Positions 22,708-30,059 are shown, counted from the first letter of the stretch. The stretch is DNA of 33,679 bases from Hyphomicrobiales bacterium (GCA_903644085.1 CAHJXE010000002.1:1-33679); one strand, 5' to 3'. Notes: generated from the letters alone by a model not told the origin. Numbers and translations are program-made.

Positions 22708-23255
22708 CGTTCCTCGCCCGCCTTCTTCGCCGCCCGGCCGCGGCGGCTCCCGTACCCGTCGCGACGCCGGTCGCCCCTCGACCGTCCGGCTCACGCATGC
22801 GGCGCAACTCGGCGCTCGCGGCGGCCTGTGTCACTTGCGTCGCCGGGTTTGAAGGCCTGCGCCTGAACGCCTACCCCGATCCGGCGACCGGCCGCGAGCC
22901 CTGGACCGCCTGTTACGGCGAGACGGAGGGCGTCACGAGAGGCGAGAGGTTCACCCTCGCCCAGTGCAAGGCGATGCTGGCCGCGTCGCTGGAGAGCTTC
23001 GCGACCGGCATGGAAGGATGCATCACCCGCCCGCTGCCCGACACGACCTACTCGGCCTTCCTCTCGCTCTCGTACAACGTCGGCACGGGCGCGTTCTGCA
23101 AGTCGTCCGTCGCTCGTCTCTGGAATGCCGGCGAAGGTCGTTCGTCCTGCGACGCGATGCTCAAGTGGAACCGCGCCGCCGGGGTCGTCATGACGGGGTT
23201 GACCCGGCGGCGCGAGCAAGAACGCGCCCTGTGCCTGCAGGGCCTCGCACAATGA
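22704..23255 (+). CDS. Endolysin, GH24 phage lysozyme (R21/T4 type)
   Basis: A 183-residue peptidoglycan muramidase. The catalytic Glu is in AGFEGLRLNAYPD, with the conserved Asp 9 residues on, and Thr-Ala-Cys in PWTACYGETEG follows after a 3-residue insertion compared with R21. FLSLSYNVGTGAFCKSSV and TGLTRRREQERALC are further family signatures. The first ~50 residues are basic then Ala/Pro-rich, with a weakly hydrophobic NSALAAACVTCVAG before the active site; a signal-anchor-release function is uncertain. The GTG at 22704 overlaps the holin stop. It acts in the periplasm after holin opening. Confidence 0.88.
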   Translation: MTFLARLLRRPAAAAPVPVATPVAPRPSGSRMRRNSALAAACVTCVAGFEGLRLNAYPDPATGREPWTACYGETEGVTRGERFTLAQCKAMLAASLESFATGMEGCITRPLPDTTYSAFLSLSYNVGTGAFCKSSVARLWNAGEGRSSCDAMLKWNRAAGVVMTGLTRRREQERALCLQGLAQ

Positions 23256-23671
23256 CCTCGCTCGCGTCCCTGTTCCTCGGCTGGCTCGGGCCGGTCGGCG
23301 TCGTCGCCGTCCTGGTCGTCGTCGGCGTGGTCGCGACGCTGTACCTCGGGCGCTGGGCGGGATTCGGTGTCGTCGCGGTCGGCGCGCTTCTCGGCGCGTA
23401 CGTCGCGGGATCCCGCGAGGCCTCACGAGACGCCGAGGTCCGGGATTTTAGGGCGAGGGCCGAGACCGCCGAGACGTCGCTCGCTTCCGAGCGGACCTCC
23501 CACGCCTTGGCCGTCGCGGCCCTCGAAGCGGACCGAGCGTCCGCCGTCGCCCGCGCGCTGGCCGACCGGCCGGCACATCTTCGTATCGTCCGCGTGCGCC
23601 CGGAGGACGACGGTCCCGTCGCGCCGGTGCTCGACGACACATTGGATCATATCGGGAGGGCGCCTCGGTGA
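23252..23671 (+). CDS. Inner-membrane spanin (Rz-like)
   Basis: A 139-residue protein with two hydrophobic N-terminal segments (PVGVVAVLVVVGVVATLYLG and FGVVAVGALLGAYVAG), then a long Ala/Glu/Arg coiled coil (RDFRARAETAETSLASERTS). It ends with GPVAPVLDDTLDHIGR, the pattern typical of Rz C-termini. With the following lipoprotein it would bridge the periplasm to fuse inner and outer membranes in the last step of lysis. It overlaps both neighbouring genes by 4 nt. The two hydrophobic segments instead of one are slightly unusual. Confidence 0.75.
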   Translation: MTSLASLFLGWLGPVGVVAVLVVVGVVATLYLGRWAGFGVVAVGALLGAYVAGSREASRDAEVRDFRARAETAETSLASERTSHALAVAALEADRASAVARALADRPAHLRIVRVRPEDDGPVAPVLDDTLDHIGRAPR

Positions 23672-23901
23672 GGATCGTCGCCGTCGCCCTGCTCGTGGCC
23701 GTCCTCGCCGGTTGCCAGACGACTTCCGCGCCCCGAGTGCCGGCGTCGCTGCTCGCGTGCGCCGTCGAACCGCCGCCGCCGCCGAAGCCACGGACACAGG
23801 CCGGGGTCGCGGACTGGACGCTCGACGTCGTCGAGGCCGGGCGTGACTGCCGGGGCAAGCTCGACGCGGTCCGCAGGCTCGAAGCCGAGGTGCTTCCGTG
23901 A
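23668..23901 (+). CDS. Outer-membrane spanin lipoprotein (Rz1-like)
   Basis: A 77-residue lipoprotein precursor. The signal peptide MRIVAVALLVAVLAGC ends in a LAGC lipobox; Cys16 would carry the lipid. The mature part has a Pro-rich stretch (PPPPPKPRTQ) and a short helix (RDCRGKLDAVRRLEAEVL), typical of Rz1. It starts with GTG overlapping the Rz-like stop by 4 nt; it is not nested in another frame as in lambda. Confidence 0.75.
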   Translation: MRIVAVALLVAVLAGCQTTSAPRVPASLLACAVEPPPPPKPRTQAGVADWTLDVVEAGRDCRGKLDAVRRLEAEVLP

Positions 23902-24377
23902 GGCGCGTCCGGGTCGTGAAGACCGTCTACACCCCCTCGCGCGAGGTCGAGTGGCTGGGCGCCTGGGTCGCCGCGGCCTTCGCGGCCGCGCTCGCGTTGC
24001 CCGGGCAGACGTTCACCCTGTCGCACTCGTTCGACAGGATGGCCGCCGTCATGCCGGAGGGTGCGTGGGCCGTCGCCATCGCCGCCATCGCGGCGGTCCG
24101 CATGACGGCCCTGTTGGTCAACGGGCATTGGCAGCGGACGCCGCTGCTGCGTGCCGTCACCGCCGCGCTCGGGGCGGGCCTCTGGACGTACGTCGCCCTC
24201 CTGTTCGTTCAGCCTACCTGGCCGCAGTCGACCGGCGTCGGCGCCTACTTCGTGATCGCCGTCTTCGAGTTCCGGTCGACGATGCGGGCCGGCAAGGACG
24301 CCGCCATCGCCGCGCGGGTGCGGGCCATGATGGACGCCTCTCCTGCGGCGGAGATGCCCTGGGAGGTGTCCCCGTGA
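23898..24377 (+). CDS. Phage membrane protein, unknown
   Basis: A 159-residue protein with about four membrane helices: around WLGAWVAAAFAAALALPG, EGAWAVAIAAIAAVRMTALL, LLRAVTAALGAGLWTYVALL and GVGAYFVIAVFEF. It has a cytoplasmic basic N-terminus and an acidic tail. It overlaps both neighbours by 4 nt in the post-lysis part of the operon. Similar small four-helix proteins follow spanins in alphaproteobacterial prophages in my experience; their role is not known to me. Confidence 0.6.
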   Translation: MRRVRVVKTVYTPSREVEWLGAWVAAAFAAALALPGQTFTLSHSFDRMAAVMPEGAWAVAIAAIAAVRMTALLVNGHWQRTPLLRAVTAALGAGLWTYVALLFVQPTWPQSTGVGAYFVIAVFEFRSTMRAGKDAAIAARVRAMMDASPAAEMPWEVSP

Positions 24378-24676
24378 TCGCCTGGGACTGGGTGGTGGAC
24401 AACAAGGAGGCGCTGACCGCGGGCGCCGCCGTCGTGGGCGCGCTCGTCGGCGCGCTGATCAAGAACGGCGCGCAGAAGAAGGACGCGACGCCGCTCGGGA
24501 TCGAACAAGCCGCCCTCGGGCCGCGACCCATGGTCGTCCGCCTCCACGGCGACGACCGCGCCGCCATGGGCGAGCTCAAGGACGCGATCTGCGACCTGGG
24601 CCGGTCCGTGAAACGGCACGGCGACATCGTCTACGACCACGCCGACGCCCTCAACCGTAGACCTCGAAGGAACTGA
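24374..24676 (+). CDS. Small membrane-anchored phage protein, unknown
   Basis: A 100-residue protein starting with GTG at 24374 inside a 4-nt overlap. One hydrophobic helix near the N-terminus (ALTAGAAVVGALVGALIK) is followed by a soluble, charged region with a helix (AMGELKDAICDLGRSVKRHG). The layout fits a tail-side or membrane-tethered accessory protein of the lysis operon. No family is recognised. Confidence 0.55.
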   Translation: MIAWDWVVDNKEALTAGAAVVGALVGALIKNGAQKKDATPLGIEQAALGPRPMVVRLHGDDRAAMGELKDAICDLGRSVKRHGDIVYDHADALNRRPRRN

Positions 24677-24678
24677 CG

Positions 24679-24945
24679 ATGGGCATCTCGCTGGCGTTCC
24701 CGATCTTGCATCTGCCGCTGCTCCTCGTCCTCGCGGCGCTCACGGCCGTGGCCATCCCGGCCTGGCGTGTCCCGGCCCGCGCCGGTCCCCTGACCCGCGT
24801 CGGCGCCGTCTGCCGCTCGGTCCTCGGCCGCGCCGTCCTCGGCGTCGTGGCCGCCATCGGCATCTACGTCATCGCCATGCTGGCCGGCACGATCCTGGTG
24901 TCCGCCCTGACGCCCGCGGCGTCGAAGATCGAGAGGTCCGCGTGA
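24679..24945 (+). CDS. Small two-helix membrane protein
   Basis: An 88-residue protein (MGISLAFPILHLPLLLVLAA) with hydrophobic segments at ~5-28 and ~52-75 (LGVVAAIGIYVIAMLAGTIL) joined by a basic loop (AWRVPARAGPLTRVG). The start is 2 nt after the previous stop, with GAAGGAACTGACG upstream as the ribosome site. It overlaps the next gene by 4 nt. A second holin or antiholin is conceivable, but there is no sequence evidence beyond topology. Confidence 0.55.
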   Translation: MGISLAFPILHLPLLLVLAALTAVAIPAWRVPARAGPLTRVGAVCRSVLGRAVLGVVAAIGIYVIAMLAGTILVSALTPAASKIERSA

Positions 24946-25244
24946 GCCCGATAGTCCACGCCGAGGACCGCTCGCTCTCCGTGCCGCCCGGGCAGCGCGT
25001 CGTCACCGGCTATGTCCATGTCGACGACCTGATGCTCGGGTGCCGCGCCCGCATGGCCGTCGGCGACGTCGACCGGGCGTACCAGCGCCGCCTGCAGCTC
25101 GGCGACCACCAGCCCTGGCCATGCCCTCGCGGGGAGTGGCGCGGCGACCGCTTCGTCGTCCTCGACGGTCGCCACGACGTCGTCGCGGCGACGATGCTCG
25201 GACAGGAGCACGTCCTCGTCGCGTGGCCCGAGCCGGTCACGTGA
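24942..25244 (+). CDS. Small phage protein with ParB-like DGRH motif
   Basis: A 100-residue soluble protein. The C-terminal part FVVLDGRHDVVAATMLGQEH followed by VLVAW resembles the DG-x-H-x3-A-x3-LG core of ParB/sulfiredoxin-type nucleotide-binding folds. The N-terminal part lacks the other ParB elements and there is no HTH, so it is not a partition ParB. It is encoded in the late part of the lysis operon and overlaps the next gene by 4 nt. Function unknown; the motif match is suggestive only. Confidence 0.5.
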   Translation: MSPIVHAEDRSLSVPPGQRVVTGYVHVDDLMLGCRARMAVGDVDRAYQRRLQLGDHQPWPCPRGEWRGDRFVVLDGRHDVVAATMLGQEHVLVAWPEPVT

Positions 25245-25411
25245 CGCCCGCGCGACCCGAACCGGTCGTCCCGGACGATGCCGTCGACCTCGTCGCCGAG
25301 ATCCTCGCGACGACGGACGGCGACCTTGCGCGCGCCATCGAGATCCTGGCGGTCATGGTCGTCCGTGCTCGCGCCGCGGTCAGCGTGGGGTACGTGCGCG
25401 GGCGGCTCTGA
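25241..25411 (+). CDS. Small helical phage protein, end of operon
   Basis: A 56-residue protein starting GTG at 25241 in a 4-nt overlap with the previous gene. It has a Pro-rich N-terminus and then a single amphipathic helical stretch (DDAVDLVAEILATTDGDLAR, EILAVMVVRARAAV). It is the last gene of the plus-strand operon; 52 nt separate it from the convergent gene that ends at 25464. Function unknown. Confidence 0.5.
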   Translation: MTPARPEPVVPDDAVDLVAEILATTDGDLARAIEILAVMVVRARAAVSVGYVRGRL

Positions 25412-25463
25412 CCGGCCTCGACGGTGATGCGCGTCATCCCTACCTAAGCTCGATCCGCTACGC

Positions 25464-26291
25464 TCAACGGGTGGCGAGGGACTGGCTGTAGAGGCGCCCG
25501 TCCGGGAAGCGGATCTCGTCGATCCGCCATCCGGCACCCTGCTTCACAAGGTCCAGCTTGACGGTTTCGACCTTCGGGTCGCGCCGGCTCATGTTCTTAA
25601 AGGAGACGACACCTTCGACGAGATCGTCTCCCTTCGGCACGGTCAGGATGTGGAGATCGCGGATATCCCACTCGACCGCGTTCACGAAGGGGTCGCCGCT
25701 CAGGCCTCCCGGCCCGTTCCCGGCGCGGGCGTACGCGACCGCGTCCCGGAACTCCTTGCTCAGACGCTTGCCATAAAGCTTGTCGGCGTCCGCCACCTCG
25801 ACGTCGACGCTGGGTCGGTGGTCGGGATAAGGCTCGTAGATCCAGGTCAGGTAGTCCTGTGCCGACAGGCCGTCCGGCGGGAGAGCCTTCGGTGGTGGCG
25901 GGGACTGGCGGGTGAACGCGGCCGGCGTCGCCTTGGCCGGCTTCTTGAGGTCCGATTGGTAGTGGAACCGACAGGCCTTGTAAGCCTTCCCGTCCACCGT
26001 GATCGTGTCGCCGGCGAACCTCCAAGCCACGTTCATCGGCGCGGCGAGGTGTCCGTTGGCCCAGCATTCCTTGGCGCGCATCCGACCCGTCCGGAGAACG
26101 GGGCTGTTGCACTGGAGACCCTCGATGCCGATCCAGGGGACCTCGTCGGCCGAACTCTCGACGATGATGGCGTCGTTGCCGCCGCCGGGGCCGCAATAGC
26201 GACCGTCCTGAGTGCCGGCGACGGTGCCGGCCAGAGCGGAACCGCCGTAGATGAGAGCGCCGACGAGGGACGCTAAACGTGACTTGTTCAT
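25464..26291 (-). CDS. Secreted protein with DUF3828-like C-terminal domain
   Basis: A 275-residue protein with a Sec signal peptide (MNKSRLASLVGALIYGGSALA, cut before GTVAG). The first mature half has four or five Cys (YCGPGGGN, LQCNSP, KECWANG, KACRFHY) and resembles small periplasmic inhibitor-type domains. The second half (from ~135) has DYLTWIYEPYPDHRP, LSKEFRDAVAYAR, WDIRDLHIL and GAGWRIDEIRFPDG, similar to DUF3828/NTF2-like secreted domains. ATG at 26291 follows GGGAG. It is co-transcribed with the upstream lipoprotein gene (13-nt gap). An envelope or exclusion function is an inference. Confidence 0.65.
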   Translation of the reverse strand: MNKSRLASLVGALIYGGSALAGTVAGTQDGRYCGPGGGNDAIIVESSADEVPWIGIEGLQCNSPVLRTGRMRAKECWANGHLAAPMNVAWRFAGDTITVDGKAYKACRFHYQSDLKKPAKATPAAFTRQSPPPPKALPPDGLSAQDYLTWIYEPYPDHRPSVDVEVADADKLYGKRLSKEFRDAVAYARAGNGPGGLSGDPFVNAVEWDIRDLHILTVPKGDDLVEGVVSFKNMSRRDPKVETVKLDLVKQGAGWRIDEIRFPDGRLYSQSLATR

Positions 26292-26303
26292 GTCGTTTTC
26301 TCC

Positions 26304-26717
26304 CTAATCGACCATCTCAAGCCACCCGTCGGGCTTGTAACGACCATGAAACGTCATGTGGTCCGCTTTCCTTTGTCCCATCACGCCCAAGCTGGACACG
26401 TAGCTGACGTCGCATTTGATGTGATCTGCCGGATAGCCGTCGGCCTTCTTGCATTCCTTGATCTGGAAATCCGAGAACTCCGGACCGTCCTCGGCCTGTG
26501 ACGGACTGAGAGCTGCCAGGGCCTTCGCTCCGTAGTGGAGCTTGTACTGCATGGCGCCATCCGAGTGGTGCCACCAGGATCGGCTTGTCACCTCGATGAC
26601 CCTCTGCACGCCTTTCACCGGATCCTCGCGGGGAGCTTCGGCTTGGGAGGGATTGCAAGCCGCCAATCCAAGGGGAAGCAGCATGACTACGAGGCCAGGC
26701 TTCAATCTATCGATCAT
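26304..26717 (-). CDS. Putative lipoprotein, unknown function
   Basis: A 137-residue protein with a lipoprotein signal: MIDRLKPGLVVMLLPLGLAAC, where Cys21 follows LAA. The mature domain is polar, with two further Cys (KECKKADG and IKCDVSYV) that may form a disulfide, and aromatic-rich SRSWWHHSDGAMQYKLHYG. It is the first gene of a two-gene secreted unit on the minus strand. Its base composition is a little more AT-rich than the phage genes. No family is recognised. Confidence 0.6.
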   Translation of the reverse strand: MIDRLKPGLVVMLLPLGLAACNPSQAEAPREDPVKGVQRVIEVTSRSWWHHSDGAMQYKLHYGAKALAALSPSQAEDGPEFSDFQIKECKKADGYPADHIKCDVSYVSSLGVMGQRKADHMTFHGRYKPDGWLEMVD

Positions 26718-26804
26718 GACAACCCCGAACTATGTTTCGCCCACGACGTAAGTACAGATCAGGAGTTGCATTTAGCCTGAACGTTCATGTCGAATTTTAC
26801 GCGA

Positions 26805-27194
26805 TCATCGGTTTGCCGCCGTGTAGGCTGTCGCGGCCGCCCGGGCCCGCGCACGCCGCGCACCGGCTACCGTCCGGTGCTCCTCGCGACGCCAATGGAT
26901 GCGACGGAGACCCCACCATCTGGTCTCGCGCACAGGCTCCCGTAGGACCGCGTCCCGGGCCGCCCGGGCGACCGCCTCGTGATCAACTGGCGGCTCGGGC
27001 TCACCCCGCAGGCCACGTATGACGCGCTGGAGCTCGACGACCTCCGCGGCATGACGACGGCGCTCGGCGACGACCTGGGCCGCGAGCTCGGTGATCGTGG
27101 CGTTCGCACGATTGATCTCGCGGGTGGCCGCGACCTCCAGATTTCGCATCGTCCGCTGGAAACCGATGCTCTCGCCAAGTCGCTCGAAGTCCAT
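26805..27194 (-). CDS. Coiled-coil protein at the end of the mobilization operon
   Basis: A 129-residue protein. The first ~70 residues form a helix with coiled-coil character (INRANATITELAAQVVAERR, then RHAAEVVELQRVIRGLRG), and the rest is Arg/Ala-rich and basic. ATG at 27194 has GGGAGGA upstream. It follows the relaxase by 72 nt on the same strand. A role as accessory DNA-binding or relaxosome protein is plausible but unproven. Confidence 0.55.
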   Translation of the reverse strand: MDFERLGESIGFQRTMRNLEVAATREINRANATITELAAQVVAERRRHAAEVVELQRVIRGLRGEPEPPVDHEAVARAARDAVLREPVRETRWWGLRRIHWRREEHRTVAGARRARARAAATAYTAANR

Positions 27195-27266
27195 GTCGCA
27201 AGTCCTCCCTCACGGGTGACGGGGAGGACGCGTGGCATGGACGGGCTGGCGTGAGATGCGGACGCG

Positions 27267-28535
27267 CTACTTGCCGTCTAGGATGCCGACGCCCCACATG
27301 TCGGTGAGCCCCCAAACGGTGGGCCGCTTTCGCGCTTGAGAGGCCAGGAACTCCAGGCGGTCCGCCAGACGCTCAAGCGACCGGAAGTGTCTCCAATCTA
27401 CGCCGGAGAGCCCGACCCCGAGACGAAGAGCGAGCGAGGCATCCCTGAGAGCACGATCCGGACGGCCTTTACGTCCATGCCCACCAGTCCGATAACTGAG
27501 TTCTGCGCCTGAACGGCTTGGGCCAGCTCGCACAGCGCTTCCGTCAGATTGACCACGGGATCCCCGCCCGACGTCGGGTCGTCCTGAGGCTGGAGCGCCG
27601 CCAGGAGTGCGTCCAGCGTCCTGCGCATCTCCCGGACCTCGCCGGCCAAGACTTCGATCTCCGACATCTGTGTCTCCGTGGATTGGAGGGGTGAGGCCCT
27701 CGACGCGGGCCCTGATGGTCGCCGCCCCGATACGCTGTCCGGCTTCCCGGGAGGCTGCGCCGACGAGGCGGGTGAGGGAATGCGCGGTCCCGGACTTGTC
27801 GACGACGACGGGGCCCACGCGGCCTTGAGCGAGCGCGAGACCGCGATCCGAGAGGGCCGCCCGGAAGGTCGCTCCGTCGTCCGACGATCTCCAGGCGGCC
27901 AGGGCGGCGGCCCGGAGATCGTCGAGAGGAATACCGGTTCGCGATTCGATGAGACGTTCGGTCGGCGTGCTTTTCGCTATCGGGATCGCGAGGTCGACGA
28001 GACCGGTGTCGGTCATCCAGTCGACGACTGCTTGGTACCCATCCTTCTTGAGCTGCTGCGCGACCGCCCGCGAGTGGGGCGTCGGGGTCGGCGGGAGCCC
28101 GTGTGCGTGATCGACAAGGACATTGATCTTCGTGCGACGCACGTAGTCGTGGCTCATGTCTGCGAGCCGCCCGTTGGGACGAACGAGCGAATAAACGCGG
28201 TGCTCGTGGTGCCGGCCATGTTTGAAGTGCTGCGCCCCCACGTACGCGTTAGACGTCAGCTTGAACTCGTGCTCGAACTTGGCCCACCAGTCCGCGAGGA
28301 CGACTTGCGGATCGATGCCCTCGACGACGGGCGGGTCCAAGTGAACGTGGTAGATCGCTTTGTCTGTGTGATGCCTGGCCGCGCCGGCGACGAGCTCGCG
28401 AAGCTGCGTATGGAGGTCCCCACGGGAGACGATGCCGCGAGGTGCGATGACGCGGACCTCCTCGTTCTCGTGCGTCTTGAGCAAGTGAGCGCTGAGGGCC
28501 CGGCCGCCTTTGCCCCGCATCGACCCGGAAATCAC
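27267..28535 (-). CDS. Relaxase / mobilization nuclease (MobA/VirD2-like)
   Basis: A 422-residue protein starting ISGSMRGKGGRALSAHLLKT, the opening of a relaxase group found on mobile elements. Family features follow: AIYHVHLDPP, WWAKFEHEFKL, then the metal-binding histidine cluster in AQHFKHGRHHEHRVYSLVRP, the motif III equivalent. No classic catalytic Tyr motif is obvious near the N-terminus, as in several relatives. It would nick oriT to start transfer, relying on another element's type IV secretion system, none of which is in this window. GTG at 28535 follows GGGAGCC. Roughly residues 290-370 are Gly/Arg/Ser-rich and overlap another gene; the end (FRSLERLADRLEFLASQARK) again looks like a real helix. 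Confidence 0.75.
   Translation of the reverse strand: MISGSMRGKGGRALSAHLLKTHENEEVRVIAPRGIVSRGDLHTQLRELVAGAARHHTDKAIYHVHLDPPVVEGIDPQVVLADWWAKFEHEFKLTSNAYVGAQHFKHGRHHEHRVYSLVRPNGRLADMSHDYVRRTKINVLVDHAHGLPPTPTPHSRAVAQQLKKDGYQAVVDWMTDTGLVDLAIPIAKSTPTERLIESRTGIPLDDLRAAALAAWRSSDDGATFRAALSDRGLALAQGRVGPVVVDKSGTAHSLTRLVGAASREAGQRIGAATIRARVEGLTPPIHGDTDVGDRSLGRRGPGDAQDAGRTPGGAPASGRPDVGRGSRGQSDGSAVRAGPSRSGAELSYRTGGHGRKGRPDRALRDASLALRLGVGLSGVDWRHFRSLERLADRLEFLASQARKRPTVWGLTDMWGVGILDGK
27398..27667 (-). CDS. Small coiled-coil protein nested in the relaxase gene (different frame)
   Basis: An 89-residue protein entirely inside the relaxase gene, +1 relative to it. MSEIEVLAGEVREMRRTLDA, then LLAALQPQ, and later LTEALCELAQAVQAQ form convincing amphipathic helices. 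The relaxase frame over the same DNA is low-complexity Gly/Arg/Ser. The ATG at 27667 is preceded by GGAGA at 6-7 nt. Nested mobilization genes are known from ColE1 (mbeB/mbeD in mbeA) and IncQ (mobB in mobA), where the inner product helps the relaxosome. I infer a similar role; no sequence homology is claimed. Confidence 0.6.
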   Translation of the reverse strand: MSEIEVLAGEVREMRRTLDALLAALQPQDDPTSGGDPVVNLTEALCELAQAVQAQNSVIGLVGMDVKAVRIVLSGMPRSLFVSGSGSPA

Positions 28536-28537
28536 GG

Positions 28538-28675
28538 CTAGGCTCCCATCCGGTCGAACAACGACGCTGCGATCAGGCCGTCGTCGATCCCGGGGGCGTC
28601 GTCCCTGTCGCGGGACAATGCCTTCCCGACCGCGACGCCGACAACGAACCCGATCAGGGCGGCAAGGACGGTCAT
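28538..28675 (-). CDS. 45-residue single-pass membrane protein
   Basis: MTVLAALIGFVVGVAVGKAL is a membrane helix with GxxxG-like spacing, followed by a charged tail ending FDRMGA. The ATG at 28675 overlaps the stop of the upstream gene (ATGA) and the TAG stop is 2 nt before the relaxase GTG, so it is translationally coupled on both sides. This coupling is the main evidence that such a short gene is real. It may attach the relaxosome to the membrane or simply be a small accessory protein. Confidence 0.55.
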   Translation of the reverse strand: MTVLAALIGFVVGVAVGKALSRDRDDAPGIDDGLIAASLFDRMGA

Positions 28676-28938
28676 CGAAGATCTCCGATCTGGACGAGGA
28701 AGGCGTCGAGGGTCCGGTACGCGTTCGCGAGGCGACGCTCGTATGCAGCGACGTAATCGAGGTCGCGACGGGACCGCTTGCTCGCGACCCGGGCCCGGGC
28801 TTTCGCGAGCCTGACCCGGGCGTCTTCCACCTCGGCCCGGAGGCCGCGGATTACGTACTCGGTGACCTGATGCTCGGTGAGGATGACGGCGGGGCGAGAC
28901 CGGCGTCCCGTGGCGTGTGATGAGATCGCCGCGCTCAT
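28672..28938 (-). CDS. Small coiled-coil mobilization-operon protein
   Basis: An 88-residue protein; ATG at 28938 overlaps the upstream stop (ATGA). An N-terminal polar region leads to VILTEHQVTEYVIRGLRAEV and a long basic helix (DARVRLAKARARVASKRSRR) that continues to the end. It is likely all-helical and may bind DNA. Position inside the mob operon is the only functional clue. Confidence 0.55.
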   Translation of the reverse strand: MSAAISSHATGRRSRPAVILTEHQVTEYVIRGLRAEVEDARVRLAKARARVASKRSRRDLDYVAAYERRLANAYRTLDAFLVQIGDLR

Positions 28939-29177
28939 GAAAGCGTCCCCGCGGCGCGACGGCGATGGGCCTCGGCCGCTTCGCCGAGGGTCACTCCGCA
29001 CTGGCAACGGATGGCCTTGAGCTCGGCCTGGACGCGGGCTTTCGCGATAGTCGTCGCGAGGCCGCGAGGATCCCGCTCGTCAGGCTGCAGGCGGACGATG
29101 TGCGTGTGCGTCCGCCCGCATGCGAGACACTGAGGCTCGCACCGCAGGACGGCCACCTTATCGGCGTTAGGCGCCAT
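28935..29177 (-). CDS. Small zinc-binding protein of the mobilization operon
   Basis: An 80-residue protein with a Cys-Cys pair CLACGRTH and a later CQCG that together make a four-Cys zinc site, plus a helical stretch (TTIAKARVQAELKAI). ATG at 29177 is 2 nt after the stop of the upstream gene at 29179; the longer upstream reading lacks a ribosome site. Zinc-ribbon proteins of this type often contact DNA or protein partners. Function unknown. Confidence 0.55.
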   Translation of the reverse strand: MAPNADKVAVLRCEPQCLACGRTHTHIVRLQPDERDPRGLATTIAKARVQAELKAIRCQCGVTLGEAAEAHRRRAAGTLS

Positions 29178-29178
29178 C

Positions 29179-29493
29179 TCAGGGCGCCTCGGGATCGAGG
29201 ACACGAAGGTCGACGTCCATGCCGAGTACCTCACGGACTTGATCGCCGAGGACCGCGATCCGGCTCTCGATGACGTCTCGGGTCTCCCCGGGGTCGACGG
29301 TGAGCGTCGCCTTCAGGATCGGCGTCCGCCACAGGGCGAGAGGAAGGCTCGCCTCGATCTTGATCGCGCGCTCGGCCGCAGTCTGCCCGGGCTCGCCGCG
29401 CACGAGGCGTACGCCGCCGTCGCGGGAGAACACGAGCCACAGGTCGAACACGAGCGCGTCGCCCGACCTTCGTGTGTGACGTCCGAGGTTCAT
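29179..29493 (-). CDS. Small mobilization-operon protein, unknown
   Basis: A 104-residue protein starting MNLGRHTRRSGDALVFDLWL. It alternates strands (LVFSRDGGVRLVRGEP) and helices (ETRDVIESRIAVLGDQVREV) and ends with a strand (DVDLRVLDPEAP). ATG at 29493 overlaps the MobC-like stop by 4 nt (ATGA), with AGGTGG upstream; the longer in-frame upstream part is an Arg/Pro-rich shadow. No family is recognised. Confidence 0.55.
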   Translation of the reverse strand: MNLGRHTRRSGDALVFDLWLVFSRDGGVRLVRGEPGQTAAERAIKIEASLPLALWRTPILKATLTVDPGETRDVIESRIAVLGDQVREVLGMDVDLRVLDPEAP

Positions 29494-30026
29494 GCCGCCA
29501 CCTCGTCGTGTGACGCGCCGGCCGCCGTGGGTCGCCGCTGTGCCGCGCGTCTCACGGCCTCCGCGGATTCGATGAGGCGGACGAGGCGGAGGTGGACGGC
29601 CTCCAGCGCGCCGAGTACGCCGTCGCGCCTCGCGTCGGCCGCGAGCTCGCGGGCGGACAGGACCAGGCGTCCGACGTCGTCCATGAGACGACAAGCCGCC
29701 GCGACGTCCGCGTCGACGAACCGGCGCCCGTCGACGCGGTCTTTCGGGCCCTCGACGGCAAGGTGGTCCGCGAGGAGCGTCCGCACGTAGCAGGACGCCG
29801 AGGTCTGCTCTGTCGACGCCTGGGCCTCCAGGGCGTCGCGGAGATCCTGCGAGAGGCGGATGCCGAACCAGGGCGTCCTCTTGCTCTCGGGGTCCACGGG
29901 GCGAAGTCCCTGGCCTGCGGCACGCGCTCCGGAGAACCGGAGGGCGTGCCTGAGGTCGGCACCGGGCGGGAGCCCCGTGTGACGGCCTATGCCTGGCTTA
30001 TCTCTATCCGCTTCCGCACTGATCAT
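29490..30026 (-). CDS. MobC-like ribbon-helix-helix mobilization accessory protein
   Basis: A 178-residue protein. Residues ~52-90 read WFGIRLSQDLRDALEAQAST followed by SASCYVRTLLADHL, a strand plus two helices in the ribbon-helix-helix pattern of plasmid mobilization proteins (MobC/MbeC type) that bind oriT and load the relaxase. The C-terminal helices (CRLMDDVGRLVLSARELAAD and later) are also typical. It lies upstream of the relaxase in the same operon, as is common, so oriT is expected near its 5' side; I could not identify a nick consensus. Confidence 0.65.
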   Translation of the reverse strand: MISAEADRDKPGIGRHTGLPPGADLRHALRFSGARAAGQGLRPVDPESKRTPWFGIRLSQDLRDALEAQASTEQTSASCYVRTLLADHLAVEGPKDRVDGRRFVDADVAAACRLMDDVGRLVLSARELAADARRDGVLGALEAVHLRLVRLIESAEAVRRAAQRRPTAAGASHDEVAA

Positions 30027-30059
30027 GGTTTTTACTCCGTGTGTGACGTTCGGGAAAGA

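Noticed and set aside
25223-25240. GTGGCC-CGAGCC-GGTCAC resembling the hairpin core
   Set aside because: The loop is 6 nt and not 7, the orientation is reversed relative to transcription, and the sequence is explained by the codons at the end of the ParB-like gene.
30027-30059. oriT between the MobC-like gene and the upstream gene
   Set aside because: The gap is only 33 bp and contains no recognisable nick consensus or inverted repeat. oriT may lie in 30720-30964 or elsewhere, but I cannot support a site.
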